Virus record (IMG/VR): IMGVR_UViG_3300024264_000126
Coordinates: 1-29,594 of that record
Length of the DNA: 29,594 nucleotides
From: a virus
Direction: 5' to 3' (one strand)
The position numbers were made by a program, and so were the translations under genes. The notes below the pieces were generated by a model, which saw only the letters and a program-made list of their open reading frames with translations, did not search any database and was not told the origin of the DNA. The stretch's first letter is position 1. Each line of letters begins with the position of its first letter. Shown piece after piece: positions 6,786-15,205 of the stretch.

Positions 6786-7257
6786 GGGATTAACCCACGA
6801 AGAAATGCAAGGACTAGTCAATAGTGTAGTTAGTATTGACCAGTATAAACCTAAAATTGGCGAAAACGCAGACACTGTTGTGGTAGCATTTACTGTACAA
6901 TATGAGAAGCCAGCCAAAGATTTAAGTAACTTTATTGAAACAGGTGTAAATGAGCATTTGGATGTTGAAGCTAGCCCTGCACCCAATCAGGACGGCGAGT
7001 ACAAAGTGTTTGTTGAATTCCAACGTAATAAAGATTTATATGAAAAAATATCTGGTATGTTGTCACACATTAATAAAATTACCAGTGATGCTGGTGAATG
7101 GCAATACACTGGATATAAACTTGATGACCCACGTACACTTGATGAGGAACGTTTTACTAGAGATATTATTACTGATCCAGAACTGTATCGTCAGAAGTTT
7201 GAAAAGACAGCCGGTCAGGAGATCGCAGAACGCATGGACTTTTTAGTTAAATATTAA
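6757..7257 (+). CDS. Conserved phage protein of unknown function
   Basis: A 166-residue acidic protein overlapping the previous gene by 29 bases, which suggests translational coupling. ATG codons at 6757 and 6763 are both possible starts. The sequence looks alternating alpha/beta with no catalytic motif, signal peptide or membrane segment. I do not recognise a family. The gene directly precedes the IF-1 homologue, whose ATG comes two bases after this stop codon. Confidence 0.72.
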   Translation: MTMTQTKIFEGLTHEEMQGLVNSVVSIDQYKPKIGENADTVVVAFTVQYEKPAKDLSNFIETGVNEHLDVEASPAPNQDGEYKVFVEFQRNKDLYEKISGMLSHINKITSDAGEWQYTGYKLDDPRTLDEERFTRDIITDPELYRQKFEKTAGQEIAERMDFLVKY

Positions 7258-7258
7258 A

Positions 7259-7480
7259 ATGGCCAAAGAAGAAATCTTTACGGTTACTGGTAAAATTATC
7301 GATTGCATGCCCAATGCAACATTCAAGGTAAAGATTGAAGATACCGATAATATTATTATTGGACTTATCAGTGGAAAAATTCGTAAATTTAACATAAACA
7401 TATTGTTGGGCGACCGTGTAGACTTAGAGCTATCACCCTATGATCTATCCAAAGGCCGTATCGTTTATAGACACAAATAA
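7259..7480 (+). CDS. infA: Translation initiation factor IF-1 homologue
   Basis: A 73-residue protein, the same size as bacterial IF-1. It matches IF-1 along its whole length: MAKEE at the start, MPNATFKVKIED, LISGKIRKFNINILLGDRVDLEL, and SPYDLSKGRIVYRHK at the end. About half the residues agree with my memory of the E. coli protein. IF-1 is an S1-like OB-fold protein that occupies the ribosomal A site on the 30S subunit and modulates IF2/IF3 during initiation. The start follows the previous stop by one base and has no obvious Shine-Dalgarno sequence, so expression may depend on coupling. A phage copy could bias initiation toward phage mRNAs; that role is inference. Confidence 0.93.
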   Translation: MAKEEIFTVTGKIIDCMPNATFKVKIEDTDNIIIGLISGKIRKFNINILLGDRVDLELSPYDLSKGRIVYRHK

Positions 7481-7491
7481 GGTAGACCATT

Positions 7492-7962
7492 ATGGGATAT
7501 AAAATTTCAGCGGCATTACTGGTTGTAATTATGGCAATGAGTGGATTAGGCTATTGGTATTATACCTCAAGTCAAGCAACTATCCAAGTATTAACAGCAA
7601 ACAATGCTAAACTTGATACAGCAATACAATTAAACGAAGAAGCAATAACTTCGTTACAAGCAGACTATACAAGAGTCCTAGAACAAAATACTAAAATACA
7701 AGAACAATATGCTGACATTCGTCAGCAAAATAATCGTCTCAGAGATAAACTGTCTGACCTAGATTTAGGTCTTATTGCAAGTGAAAAACCAGACAGCATT
7801 GAACGAGCGATTAACAATGGTACCATCAATGCTGGACGTTGCTTTGAAATACTAAGTGGCGCACAGTTAACGGAGAAAGAAACAAATGCAGAAAACGGTG
7901 AACAATTTAACAAAGAGTGTCCTTGGCTTTGGCCTGGTAATATTACTGGCGAGTTGCAGTAG
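7492..7962 (+). CDS. Inner-membrane spanin (i-spanin, Rz-like)
   Basis: A 156-residue protein with one N-terminal membrane anchor (residues about 5-24, SAALLVVIMAMSGLGYWYY) and no cleavage site. A long Gln/Asn/Glu-rich coiled coil follows from about 30 to 100 (ANNAKLDTAIQLNEEAIT through RQQNNRLRDKLSDL). The C-terminal part contains Cys at about 118 and 145. This is the layout of i-spanins, which join with an outer-membrane lipoprotein to fuse the two membranes at the end of lysis. The next gene, starting inside this one in another frame, is a lipoprotein, so the pair has the Rz/Rz1 overlapping architecture. Identification rests on topology and context. Confidence 0.8.
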   Translation: MGYKISAALLVVIMAMSGLGYWYYTSSQATIQVLTANNAKLDTAIQLNEEAITSLQADYTRVLEQNTKIQEQYADIRQQNNRLRDKLSDLDLGLIASEKPDSIERAINNGTINAGRCFEILSGAQLTEKETNAENGEQFNKECPWLWPGNITGELQ

Positions 7963-8284
7963 CTTACCACAAACTGTCGAAATCAGCGCAAAACCTGTCG
8001 AAAAACCACAACTCATTTTACCTCCAGTAGATCAAGTTAACATGCGATCAGTGGATTGGGTAGTTATCAATCAGGATAATCTAGATGAGAAGATCAGTCA
8101 ACTCACAACAAACGGAAAGCCGTTGGCTATGTTTGTACTAACTGGAGACGGTTACAGTAACTTAGGACTAAACTTCAGTGATATACGTGCTTTAGTTCAG
8201 CAACAAAAAGCAATCATTGTTGCTTATGAAGAATATTACCAACAGGCAGAAGAAACACTTGACAATGCTGTCACAATCGATTAA
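7886..8284 (+). CDS. Outer-membrane spanin lipoprotein (o-spanin, Rz1-like)
   Basis: A 132-residue protein with a short basic N-terminus, a hydrophobic segment and a lipobox LLASC, with C24 as the expected lipidated Cys. GGAG at 7872-7875 lies ahead of the ATG. The gene overlaps the i-spanin by 77 bases in a different frame. The mature part contains Pro-rich spacer sequence (EKPQLILPPVDQ) as in many o-spanins, followed by a longer globular-looking region with SVDWVVINQDNL and LALVQQQKAI-like helices. I recall this C-terminal part from T4-like marine phages. It would sit in the outer membrane and pair with the i-spanin across the periplasm. Confidence 0.8.
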   Translation: MQKTVNNLTKSVLGFGLVILLASCSSLPQTVEISAKPVEKPQLILPPVDQVNMRSVDWVVINQDNLDEKISQLTTNGKPLAMFVLTGDGYSNLGLNFSDIRALVQQQKAIIVAYEEYYQQAEETLDNAVTID

Positions 8285-8296
8285 ACTCGTTGTAAT

Positions 8297-9112
8297 ATGT
8301 CAGATCCTTACACAACACTCGGCGTAGACCGAAACAGCACAGACAAAGATATCAAGAGTGCATTTCGTAAACTAGCGCACAAACATCACCCTGACCGTGA
8401 AGGCGGAAGTGAGGAAAAGATGAAGGCAGTTAATGAAGCCTATCGTCAGATCCGTACACAGGAAGATCGTGACACCTTTAATCGCCCACAGCAAGAATAT
8501 CCACAGGGGTTTGGACCTAATGGATTCCAAGGCATGGGCGGTTTTGAAGATATGTTTGCTAATTTTGGATTTCGTAAACCACAACCACAAATGAATCCAA
8601 ACAAAGATATACATATAAATTACAACATTACTATGGAAGAGATCTGTCTAGGTGTAAATAAAGACATACAGATATCATTGCCCGCAGACAGAAAAACCAC
8701 AGTACATATAAAAATCCCACCCGGCATCAAACACGGACAAAGAATTAAATTTAGTGGATGTGGAGAAACTACACACAAAGGCTTTACATCTGGTGATTTA
8801 TATGTTACAGTAGTAGAACAATTACACCCATTATATGTACGACAAGAAAACAACTGTTGCATAAAACAAAGTATAGATCTTTACACTGCTATGACAGGCG
8901 GTGAGCTGGAGGTCAACAGTATCGACAATAGTAGATATAAATTAAAAATTAAACCCGGAACTCAACCAGGAACACGGTTGCGTATACCAGAAGCAGGATT
9001 TCCAATACTCAACACAAAACGTACTGGAGATTTAGTAGTAACAATAAACGTAGTTATTCCTGCCGTATCTGATGTAAATATACGTATAAGCGACCTCAAT
9101 AAGGAAAAATAA
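8297..9112 (+). CDS. DnaJ-like (type II) co-chaperone
   Basis: A 271-residue J protein. The J domain occupies residues 1 to about 62, with the diagnostic HPD at 31-33 (HKHHPDREGG). A Gly/Phe-rich linker follows at about 65-95 (GFGPNGFQGMGGFEDMF). The C-terminal beta domain carries IPPGIKHGQRIKFSGCGE and the GDLYVTV strand. The CxxCxGxG zinc repeats of DnaJ are absent, which makes it a CbpA-like type II protein. The family stimulates DnaK ATPase and hands over substrates. It ends 4 bases before the ClpA-like gene, so phage chaperone and unfoldase are made together. It could recruit host DnaK to capsid or tail assembly or to remodelling of host proteins. Confidence 0.92.
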   Translation: MSDPYTTLGVDRNSTDKDIKSAFRKLAHKHHPDREGGSEEKMKAVNEAYRQIRTQEDRDTFNRPQQEYPQGFGPNGFQGMGGFEDMFANFGFRKPQPQMNPNKDIHINYNITMEEICLGVNKDIQISLPADRKTTVHIKIPPGIKHGQRIKFSGCGETTHKGFTSGDLYVTVVEQLHPLYVRQENNCCIKQSIDLYTAMTGGELEVNSIDNSRYKLKIKPGTQPGTRLRIPEAGFPILNTKRTGDLVVTINVVIPAVSDVNIRISDLNKEK

Positions 9113-9116
9113 AATA

Positions 9117-11339
9117 ATGTCAAACGAACGTTTAGAATTAATGGTAACAAAAGCATTTAAAATTGCAGAAGAGTTTAGTCACAAGTATGTAACTCTCGAG
9201 CATGTATTATGTGTGATTTTAGAAGATCAGGATGTCATTGATGTGATTGTTGAATTGGGAGGTGACCCACTTCAGATTAGCGATCATACGTATGCATATT
9301 GTCATACAGAACTAGAAGAAATTAAAGTTGTAGGTACACTACGCCCAACTAAAACACAGGCACTGGAACGTGTATTTAATCGTGCATTTACACAAGCACT
9401 GTTTAACGGACGTCAACAACTTACAACAGTGGATGTATTGTTGAGTATCCTGAGCGAAAAGAATAGTTTTGCAACATACATCTGCGCAAACAATTTTGTA
9501 ACACGTGAATCATTACTAGAGCATTTGGCAGACAAAAACGATCAGGCTGAACTAGACAGCAACGACCCACGCAATAAAAAAGAAGCAGTACTGCGTAAGT
9601 TCTGTGTTAACTTAAACAAGGAAGCAGAACAAAACAAATTAGATCCACTTATTGGACGTAAAGAAGAAGTAGACTTACTGACACAAACACTGGCCAGACG
9701 TAAAAAGAATAACGTTGTATTAGTGGGCGATGCTGGTGTTGGTAAAACGGCAATTGCTGAAGGACTGGCACATCGTATTGTAACAGCAGATGTTCCAGAA
9801 ACTATTCAAGGACACACAGTATACAGTTTGGATATCGGTGCATTATTGGCTGGTACAAAATATCGTGGAGACTTTGAAGAACGTATGAAAGAGATACTGG
9901 ATATCTTGGAAACACGTGATGATGCTATCTTGTTTATTGATGAGATACACATGATTATGGGCGCAGGGTCAGCAGGACAAGGAGCAATGGATGTTGCTAA
10001 CTTACTGAAGCCAGCACTACAAAAAGGCAAACTACACTGTGTAGGCAGTACAACATATGAAGAATATCGCGAAAAATTTGAGAAAGATCGTGCTTTAGCA
10101 AGACGCTTTTATAAGATTGATGTACCTGAACCAACACCAAGTGAAGCACGTGAGATTGTGACACAGAGTATTGCAACATACGAAACATATCACAACTTAC
10201 AGATTAGTCCAGAAGCAATACAAGCGGCTGTAGACTTGAGTGTACAATATCTACATGATAAAAAGTTGCCAGACAAAGTATTTGACGTTATTGACAGCGC
10301 ATTTGCTCGTCAGCGTGTAACTGAAACAGGTAAACGCAAAAGTCTTATTGATGAAGACTTAATTAAATATGAGATTAGTAAACTTGCACGTATTCCACTA
10401 GACACAGTTGTTAATGTCAAGAAGCGTGAAACACAAATGATTAATATCGAACAGAAACTGCGTGATAGAGTGTTTGGGCAAGACGAAGCAATTGACTTAT
10501 TGGCGGATGCTGTTTATATCAGTAAAGCAGGACTAAAAAGCAAAGACAAGCCTGTTGGTACTTACTTGTTTACTGGACCTACTGGTGTTGGTAAAACTGA
10601 AACTGCAAAAGCAATTAGTGAATTACTTAATATGCATCTTGTACGTTTTGACATGAGTGAATATCAGGAACGTCACACTGTTGCTAAACTTATTGGTGCA
10701 CCTCCTGGCTATGTTGGACATGGTGATGGTAAAATGGGTAGCGGACAACTTATTAATGAGTTGGAAAAGACTCCCAACTGTGTATTACTGCTTGATGAAG
10801 TAGAAAAAGCACACCCAGATGTACTAAACGTTATGTTACAAGTAATGGACAACGGCATGGTGACAAGCAGTGACGGTAAAGCAGTGAGTGCTAGAAATGC
10901 TGTTATTATCCTAACCAGTAACTTGGGCGCCGCTGACAGTGAAAAGAATGTAATTGGATTTAGTGGTGGTAAACATGATACTGCACAAGACAAAGCAGTT
11001 AAAAACTTCTTTAGCCCAGAGTTCCGCAATCGGTTGGATGCTACTGTTAAGTTTAATAAACTTGACCGTGGACACATCAACAAAGTTACTGATAAATTCC
11101 TTAATGAACTAAAATATATGGTCAAGGATCGTGGTGTTACATTAACGTGGACACCAGCAGTAACTGATTGGTTGAGTGATCGTGGATTTAGTGAAACAAT
11201 GGGTGCAAGACCAATGGCACGTGAGATTAATGAAAATATCAAGAAGCCACTTGCACGTAAAATGCTGTTCGACGATTCGGAACTTAGTGATATTCAAGTA
11301 GACATCAATAATGACACAGTGCAAATTGAATATCGATAA
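9117..11339 (+). CDS. clpA: ClpA-type AAA+ protease unfoldase
   Basis: A 740-residue protein with ClpA architecture. The Clp N-domain spans about 1-140 (residues SHKYVTLEHVLCVILED near the start). Module D1 has Walker A GDAGVGKT at 204-211 and Walker B LFIDEIH. Module D2 has Walker A GPTGVGKT at 487-494 and Walker B LLLDEVEKAHPDV. The C-terminal AAA lid contains FSPEFRNRLD and GARPM. There is no ClpB-type long middle coiled coil. IGF at 613-615 (NVIGFSGG) sits where ClpA has its ClpP-docking IGL loop, so it can probably engage host ClpP; no clpP is present in this window. Together with dnaJ it suggests phage control of protein turnover. Confidence 0.93.
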   Translation: MSNERLELMVTKAFKIAEEFSHKYVTLEHVLCVILEDQDVIDVIVELGGDPLQISDHTYAYCHTELEEIKVVGTLRPTKTQALERVFNRAFTQALFNGRQQLTTVDVLLSILSEKNSFATYICANNFVTRESLLEHLADKNDQAELDSNDPRNKKEAVLRKFCVNLNKEAEQNKLDPLIGRKEEVDLLTQTLARRKKNNVVLVGDAGVGKTAIAEGLAHRIVTADVPETIQGHTVYSLDIGALLAGTKYRGDFEERMKEILDILETRDDAILFIDEIHMIMGAGSAGQGAMDVANLLKPALQKGKLHCVGSTTYEEYREKFEKDRALARRFYKIDVPEPTPSEAREIVTQSIATYETYHNLQISPEAIQAAVDLSVQYLHDKKLPDKVFDVIDSAFARQRVTETGKRKSLIDEDLIKYEISKLARIPLDTVVNVKKRETQMINIEQKLRDRVFGQDEAIDLLADAVYISKAGLKSKDKPVGTYLFTGPTGVGKTETAKAISELLNMHLVRFDMSEYQERHTVAKLIGAPPGYVGHGDGKMGSGQLINELEKTPNCVLLLDEVEKAHPDVLNVMLQVMDNGMVTSSDGKAVSARNAVIILTSNLGAADSEKNVIGFSGGKHDTAQDKAVKNFFSPEFRNRLDATVKFNKLDRGHINKVTDKFLNELKYMVKDRGVTLTWTPAVTDWLSDRGFSETMGARPMAREINENIKKPLARKMLFDDSELSDIQVDINNDTVQIEYR

Positions 11340-12081
11340 TATACGAGAACTTTGTAAACAAACAGGTGTTAAGTATACACTGAGCAACAAAGCATTCTAT
11401 CGAAAATTTGCATACAACATTAGTTTACGTAGTATCTCCATGTGGCAGTATCGTGATAGTGACGATTTATATGCAATAAAGCGTGAATACATGAATCTAG
11501 TTGCTAAACAACACAAAATAACCAAACTAATGGATCGATTGGATATTGAATATCGCTTTAGACGTGAGCAAAACTTTAATTTGTATTTGAGTGACAGTAG
11601 TATAGTACGCCGTATATTAAACACAATGAGTGATGATGTATTATTAATTGATGGTCCTAAAAACGATCAACATTTGGATGTATTATTATCCAATCGTAAA
11701 GCAATAGTAAAATCACAGTTGTATTACAGGAAGTATCGCTTTAAGGTTGCGTATAACACCAATACAGTGTTTAAAGAAGAAATATTACCAGTGTTATCTC
11801 AATATCTCAAAAACACACCAATAGAAAATGTCAAAGTAAGCAGTAATTACTACAAACTTATAAGGGATATGGAAGCTGAACAGTCCAAAGCATGGGTTAG
11901 TAATATGAAGCCATCCAGCAACTACTCTAATATTGCCAATTGGCACTATCGACCTAAAATTAATTCATGGCATGTTGTTAGCATATATTTTGCTGATGAG
12001 GAAGATTATGTAATGTATAAAATGATGGTGGGCGGTGATACATTGCATGAATATGAAGTGATATTACAACAGGACCTGTAA
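11311..12081 (+). CDS. Hypothetical basic protein
   Basis: A 256-residue, Tyr/Arg/Lys-rich soluble protein that I do not recognise. The ATG at 11311 overlaps the end of the clpA gene by 29 bases; a TTG at 11326 is an alternative start. The region from about 30 to 130 is rich in RRxxN and YRxKY patterns and predicted helical; a C-terminal alpha/beta part includes WHVVSIYFADEEDYVMYKM. No nuclease, membrane or coiled-coil signature stands out. It closes the infA-spanin-dnaJ-clpA block, and a late promoter follows three bases after its stop codon. Confidence 0.65.
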   Translation: MTQCKLNIDNIRELCKQTGVKYTLSNKAFYRKFAYNISLRSISMWQYRDSDDLYAIKREYMNLVAKQHKITKLMDRLDIEYRFRREQNFNLYLSDSSIVRRILNTMSDDVLLIDGPKNDQHLDVLLSNRKAIVKSQLYYRKYRFKVAYNTNTVFKEEILPVLSQYLKNTPIENVKVSSNYYKLIRDMEAEQSKAWVSNMKPSSNYSNIANWHYRPKINSWHVVSIYFADEEDYVMYKMMVGGDTLHEYEVILQQDL

Positions 12082-12083
12082 CA

Positions 12084-12091
12084 GATAAATA
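12084..12091 (+). promoter_or_regulatory. T4-type late promoter (GATAAATA)
   Basis: A GATAAATA octamer three bases after the stop of the preceding gene and 25 bases before the ATG at 12117. It overlaps the 16-bp palindrome AATAACTATAGTTATT (12088-12103), which lies between the octamer and the AAGGAG ribosome binding site. Confidence 0.65.
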
Positions 12092-12116
12092 ACTATAGTT
12101 ATTTAAGGAGAAGGTT

Positions 12117-12281
12117 ATGGCAAAAATTGCAGAAACTACAGTAGTAATTAAAGCCAGTAGACTGGTTAGAGACGATGAGCAAATATTAGCACCACTGGAC
12201 GAAGGTCTACTTGATCAGCTATCAGCTATCGTACAAGAATTGGCAGGTGAAGGTACACTTGTAGAGATCATTAAGGAATAA
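12117..12281 (+). CDS. Small acidic late-type protein
   Basis: A 54-residue gene with a good ribosome binding site (AAGGAG at 12105-12110) and a late promoter just upstream. The translation starts MAKIAETTVVIKASRLV and ends in an amphipathic segment (LDQLSAIVQELAGEGTLVEIIKE). It ends 3 bases before the next ATG, with GGAATAAGAG between them, consistent with coupled translation. I do not recognise a family. The ordered spacing and frame, not similarity, are why I call it real. Confidence 0.7.
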   Translation: MAKIAETTVVIKASRLVRDDEQILAPLDEGLLDQLSAIVQELAGEGTLVEIIKE

Positions 12282-12284
12282 GAG

Positions 12285-12689
12285 ATGAGCAACGTCAGTT
12301 ATACAATGTTAACACACAAAGCAGAATTAAGCTATAAAGGCGACAATATTAAGGCTGATGCCTTTTATGGTAATACTGACGGCTTACACACAGTAAGTGT
12401 AAAATTTGATGATTTTGTTGGAAGAGTTTATATCGAAGGCACATTGGCCACAACACCAACTGAGCAAGATTGGTTTCCAATATATTTAACGTCAGGTACT
12501 ACGTATAAACAGTATCCAGTAAACAGTGCAGTGCCAACAGGCTCAGTTGGAGACACTGGTACAGACGGATTTACGTTCCGTGTAAACGCAATTTATTTAA
12601 GAGCGAAAATTGATCGTAGTCATTTAGGTGCTGGTTCGTATTCTCAAGTGGCACATGGCCGAATTGACCAAATACTTTTGAACGTATAG
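12285..12689 (+). CDS. Probable virion structural protein (tail/fibre associated)
   Basis: A 134-residue beta-rich protein with no Cys. It includes the segments KFDDFVGRVYIEGTL, EQDWFPIYLTSGT and FRVNAIYLRAKIDRS, a pattern I know from small structural proteins in marine T4-like phages, which look like short beta-sandwich receptor or tail-associated domains. It sits between the late promoters at 12084 and 12691 and directly before three large fibre-like genes. The structural role follows from context and composition, not from a named family. Confidence 0.68.
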   Translation: MSNVSYTMLTHKAELSYKGDNIKADAFYGNTDGLHTVSVKFDDFVGRVYIEGTLATTPTEQDWFPIYLTSGTTYKQYPVNSAVPTGSVGDTGTDGFTFRVNAIYLRAKIDRSHLGAGSYSQVAHGRIDQILLNV

Positions 12690-12690
12690 G

Positions 12691-12698
12691 CATAAATA
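12691..12698 (+). promoter_or_regulatory. T4-type late promoter (CATAAATA)
   Basis: A CATAAATA octamer two bases after the previous stop codon, 30 bases before the ATG at 12729. AAAGG lies between them as ribosome binding site. Confidence 0.65.
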
Positions 12699-12728
12699 CT
12701 ACTAATAAAAGATAAAGGTAAATGTAGT

Positions 12729-13796
12729 ATGGCAATCTATGCGAGTTCTTCAACAATAACAGCACAAACAGTCCCGTCCATTAAACTTGACAGGTCAACA
12801 TTAACTGACGATCAAGTTTTACAGTGGAACACCACACAGGGTAATTTTATAAATTCCGATTTAAGTATCGGCGGTAATCCAGCGGTTACTTCCTTTCAAG
12901 CAGGTGACGGTGCTACTGGTACATCATTAATTGGTGCTAGAACTGGTACTGGTAACCATACACAAATTATAAAAACATTAAAGGTTGGTGCCAATTTAGA
13001 TATTACTGGCACTGGTACAGATGTTACAATTAGTCTCGCTAATGGCGGTGCTTTACTCAACACAGGTAATAATGTTGGTGCTGGTCAAGAAGTATACAAA
13101 AGCGTAGCCAATAATATACTACAATTTCGTACATTAACTGCAACAGGCAGTAACCTTGCTATTACAACCAATGGCGATGAAATAGAATTTAACAATACAG
13201 CAGAAATTAATACAGCAAGTAACTTAGGTACTGGGCAGTCTATATTCAGTGCAAAGACGGGCGCAGACTTAGCGTTTAACAGCATTGATGTATCTGGACA
13301 ACTAAGTGTAAGCACAGCCAATAACACAATTACAATTGCTCCAAACTACGGATTTCAAGCCGGCGATGAAGGCGAACTTGTGCAAGTTAATGGCGGTGCT
13401 TTAAGTACATTAACAACAGGTGCAACTGGTTCATTCTTAATGAGTGGTGCTGGCGGACTTGAGTGGAGTACAACTACTGCTAATACAAGAATATTTAAAG
13501 TTACATTTGAGCAGGATGGCAATTTGGAAGCATTTAGTCAAGTACCGGCAGATTTAACTGTTTCCAGAATTGGTAACGAACTTACTGTAATACACAGTTT
13601 TAATACTTGGCCAAAAAGTGTAACCTATTTTGGTTTTGACAACACAAACAATCAATATAAATTACGTTATCCAACCGGTAACTATCAAGTGTTACTTGAT
13701 GGTGCAAATCCAACCACTACATTTAAGATACAACTTATATCCTCCGTGGCTGGAGCAGATGTTAACCAACATGCATATGTAAACTTGGTGTTCTAA
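12729..13796 (+). CDS. Tail fibre-like structural protein
   Basis: A 355-residue protein rich in Thr, Gly, Asn and Ala with regular beta-strand repeats, no Cys and no enzymatic motif. The N-terminus (MAIYASSSTITAQTVPSIKL, then LTDDQVLQWNT) resembles the virion-binding start of marine phage fibre proteins. The middle has repeated segments of the type GAxLxTGNNxGxGQxVY and NLxGxGQxIFSAKTG. The C-terminal 90 residues (FKVTFEQDGNLEAF onward) look like a separate globular tip. It is followed one base later by the next fibre-like gene and lies under the late promoter at 12691. Confidence 0.75.
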   Translation: MAIYASSSTITAQTVPSIKLDRSTLTDDQVLQWNTTQGNFINSDLSIGGNPAVTSFQAGDGATGTSLIGARTGTGNHTQIIKTLKVGANLDITGTGTDVTISLANGGALLNTGNNVGAGQEVYKSVANNILQFRTLTATGSNLAITTNGDEIEFNNTAEINTASNLGTGQSIFSAKTGADLAFNSIDVSGQLSVSTANNTITIAPNYGFQAGDEGELVQVNGGALSTLTTGATGSFLMSGAGGLEWSTTTANTRIFKVTFEQDGNLEAFSQVPADLTVSRIGNELTVIHSFNTWPKSVTYFGFDNTNNQYKLRYPTGNYQVLLDGANPTTTFKIQLISSVAGADVNQHAYVNLVF

Positions 13797-13797
13797 A

Positions 13798-15177
13798 ATG
13801 AGTAATCTTAATCCACCAAAGTTACTGAGTGTTGGGATACAAGTACAAGGAATAACAGCATACTGGGCTGCAAGCACTCCACAAAAAGATATTGATGGCA
13901 ATGCCAAACAGTGGCGTTTAGAAATGAACGTCAATGCACAACTACACAGTGGTGTTGAAAGTACAGTCCCTTTTCAGTATGACGGCAGAAACATTGCAGT
14001 GGGCGACTACGTTGCCACTGGTGCCAATGGATTAATTTTACGTATTGATGCAATTGAAAGTGCCAATGTAAGTACAGTTGTTTGTTTAGCAAGTGACGAA
14101 GATAGACTCAACGCACTTATGGATCAAACACAGTTTGGTGACGGAAGTATACTGGAAGGTCCTGGTATATGTTTTGAAATAGAAAACCAAATGCCAGTGC
14201 TGTTCCCATTACCAAGTGTATTGCCAGCAGGATTTAGTCGTGGGTTTGCTACACAGATACTCAGCAGATTTTTACTGCGTGAAAAACGAGACACATTAAC
14301 TATTGAACAAGCCGGACATGGGCTTGCAAAGAAACAAGCAGTTGTTTTAAACAATACTGGACAGTATCAAGCTGTTGATTATACAGCGGCTGATGCTACA
14401 ATGACCAAACGTATTATTGGTATTGTTGAAGAGCCAAAATGGCCAACAGACGATCACTTCCGTATGCGTACAGTTGGACCAATTGTAGACATTATGTTGG
14501 GCGGCAATCCTGGTACTCTTTATTTTGTAGACCCAGCAAGTACAACTGGACAATTGTATCACTTAGACCCCAACAGCGCACAAGCAGCCAGTACTACTGC
14601 TGACCCAGTATACATTGTTATTGATGATCACAGAGCAGTATTTTTTGCCAGCGGATTAGTAGACAATACCAGTTCAACACAGGCATTTATAGTAGGAAAT
14701 CAAACTGAATTACTTGCACTAGCACCAGGGCCAGGAGATACAGCATTTGTTATAGACAGTGGTAATCCACTAGGGCCAGGCGAATGGGCATATTACATTT
14801 ATCAGGGCGGTGGATGGAAAGCACTCAGTACACAAGATGGCGGTGGTGCAGACAGTCAAACCAGTTATAAGGCTATAGTAACACACAACGGAATGAACAC
14901 AGTTAATATACATCGTGTAGACCATAATGTAAGAGTACTCAATGTAAGTATTGAAGTTACCACAGCATTTAATGGCGGCGCTACATTAACAGTGGGCGAT
15001 AATAATAATTTTACAAGACATATGACCGCAGATGAGAACGATCTCAGTGAAGTAGGAACATACTACAGTTTTCCAAATCATTTATACAATGAAGCATCGG
15101 AAATTCATGTTAGTGCTTTTTTGAATAAAGGTGCAGCCACTGTGGGCGAAGCAGAGGTTTTGATCACCTATGCATAA
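13798..15177 (+). CDS. Large structural protein (tail/fibre-like)
   Basis: A 459-residue beta-rich protein under the same late promoter as its upstream neighbour, which it follows after one base with no clear Shine-Dalgarno sequence (likely coupled). The first 130 residues form one domain; the middle includes GHGLAKKQAVVL and GGNPGTLYFVDPASTTGQLY, which look like a short virion beta module. The final 85 residues (from about HRVDHNVRVLNVSIEV) are similar to the C-terminus of the 483-residue protein that follows: both have RVxxVxVxIxTA(F/Y), VGD, a TADE motif, VGxY, and a closing LITY/LTYI strand. Probably part of the host-recognition apparatus. Confidence 0.73.
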   Translation: MSNLNPPKLLSVGIQVQGITAYWAASTPQKDIDGNAKQWRLEMNVNAQLHSGVESTVPFQYDGRNIAVGDYVATGANGLILRIDAIESANVSTVVCLASDEDRLNALMDQTQFGDGSILEGPGICFEIENQMPVLFPLPSVLPAGFSRGFATQILSRFLLREKRDTLTIEQAGHGLAKKQAVVLNNTGQYQAVDYTAADATMTKRIIGIVEEPKWPTDDHFRMRTVGPIVDIMLGGNPGTLYFVDPASTTGQLYHLDPNSAQAASTTADPVYIVIDDHRAVFFASGLVDNTSSTQAFIVGNQTELLALAPGPGDTAFVIDSGNPLGPGEWAYYIYQGGGWKALSTQDGGGADSQTSYKAIVTHNGMNTVNIHRVDHNVRVLNVSIEVTTAFNGGATLTVGDNNNFTRHMTADENDLSEVGTYYSFPNHLYNEASEIHVSAFLNKGAATVGEAEVLITYA

Positions 15178-15180
15178 ATA
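15173..15180 (+). promoter_or_regulatory. T4-type late promoter overlapping a stop codon
   Basis: CATAAATA, in which the TAA at 15175-15177 is also the stop codon of the preceding gene. It lies 25 bases before the ATG at 15206, with AGGAG between. Confidence 0.7.
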
Positions 15181-15205
15181 CGTATAGAGGATATTAGGAG
15201 CAAAA

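Noticed and set aside
10709-11242. 177-codon minus-strand open frame opposite clpA
   Set aside because: It lies wholly inside the conserved ClpA D2 module, has Ser/Leu-rich composition typical of antisense frames and no ribosome binding site.
11311-12081. Assigning the 256-residue gene to a nuclease or helicase family
   Set aside because: Basic and aromatic composition alone; no motif supports an enzyme.
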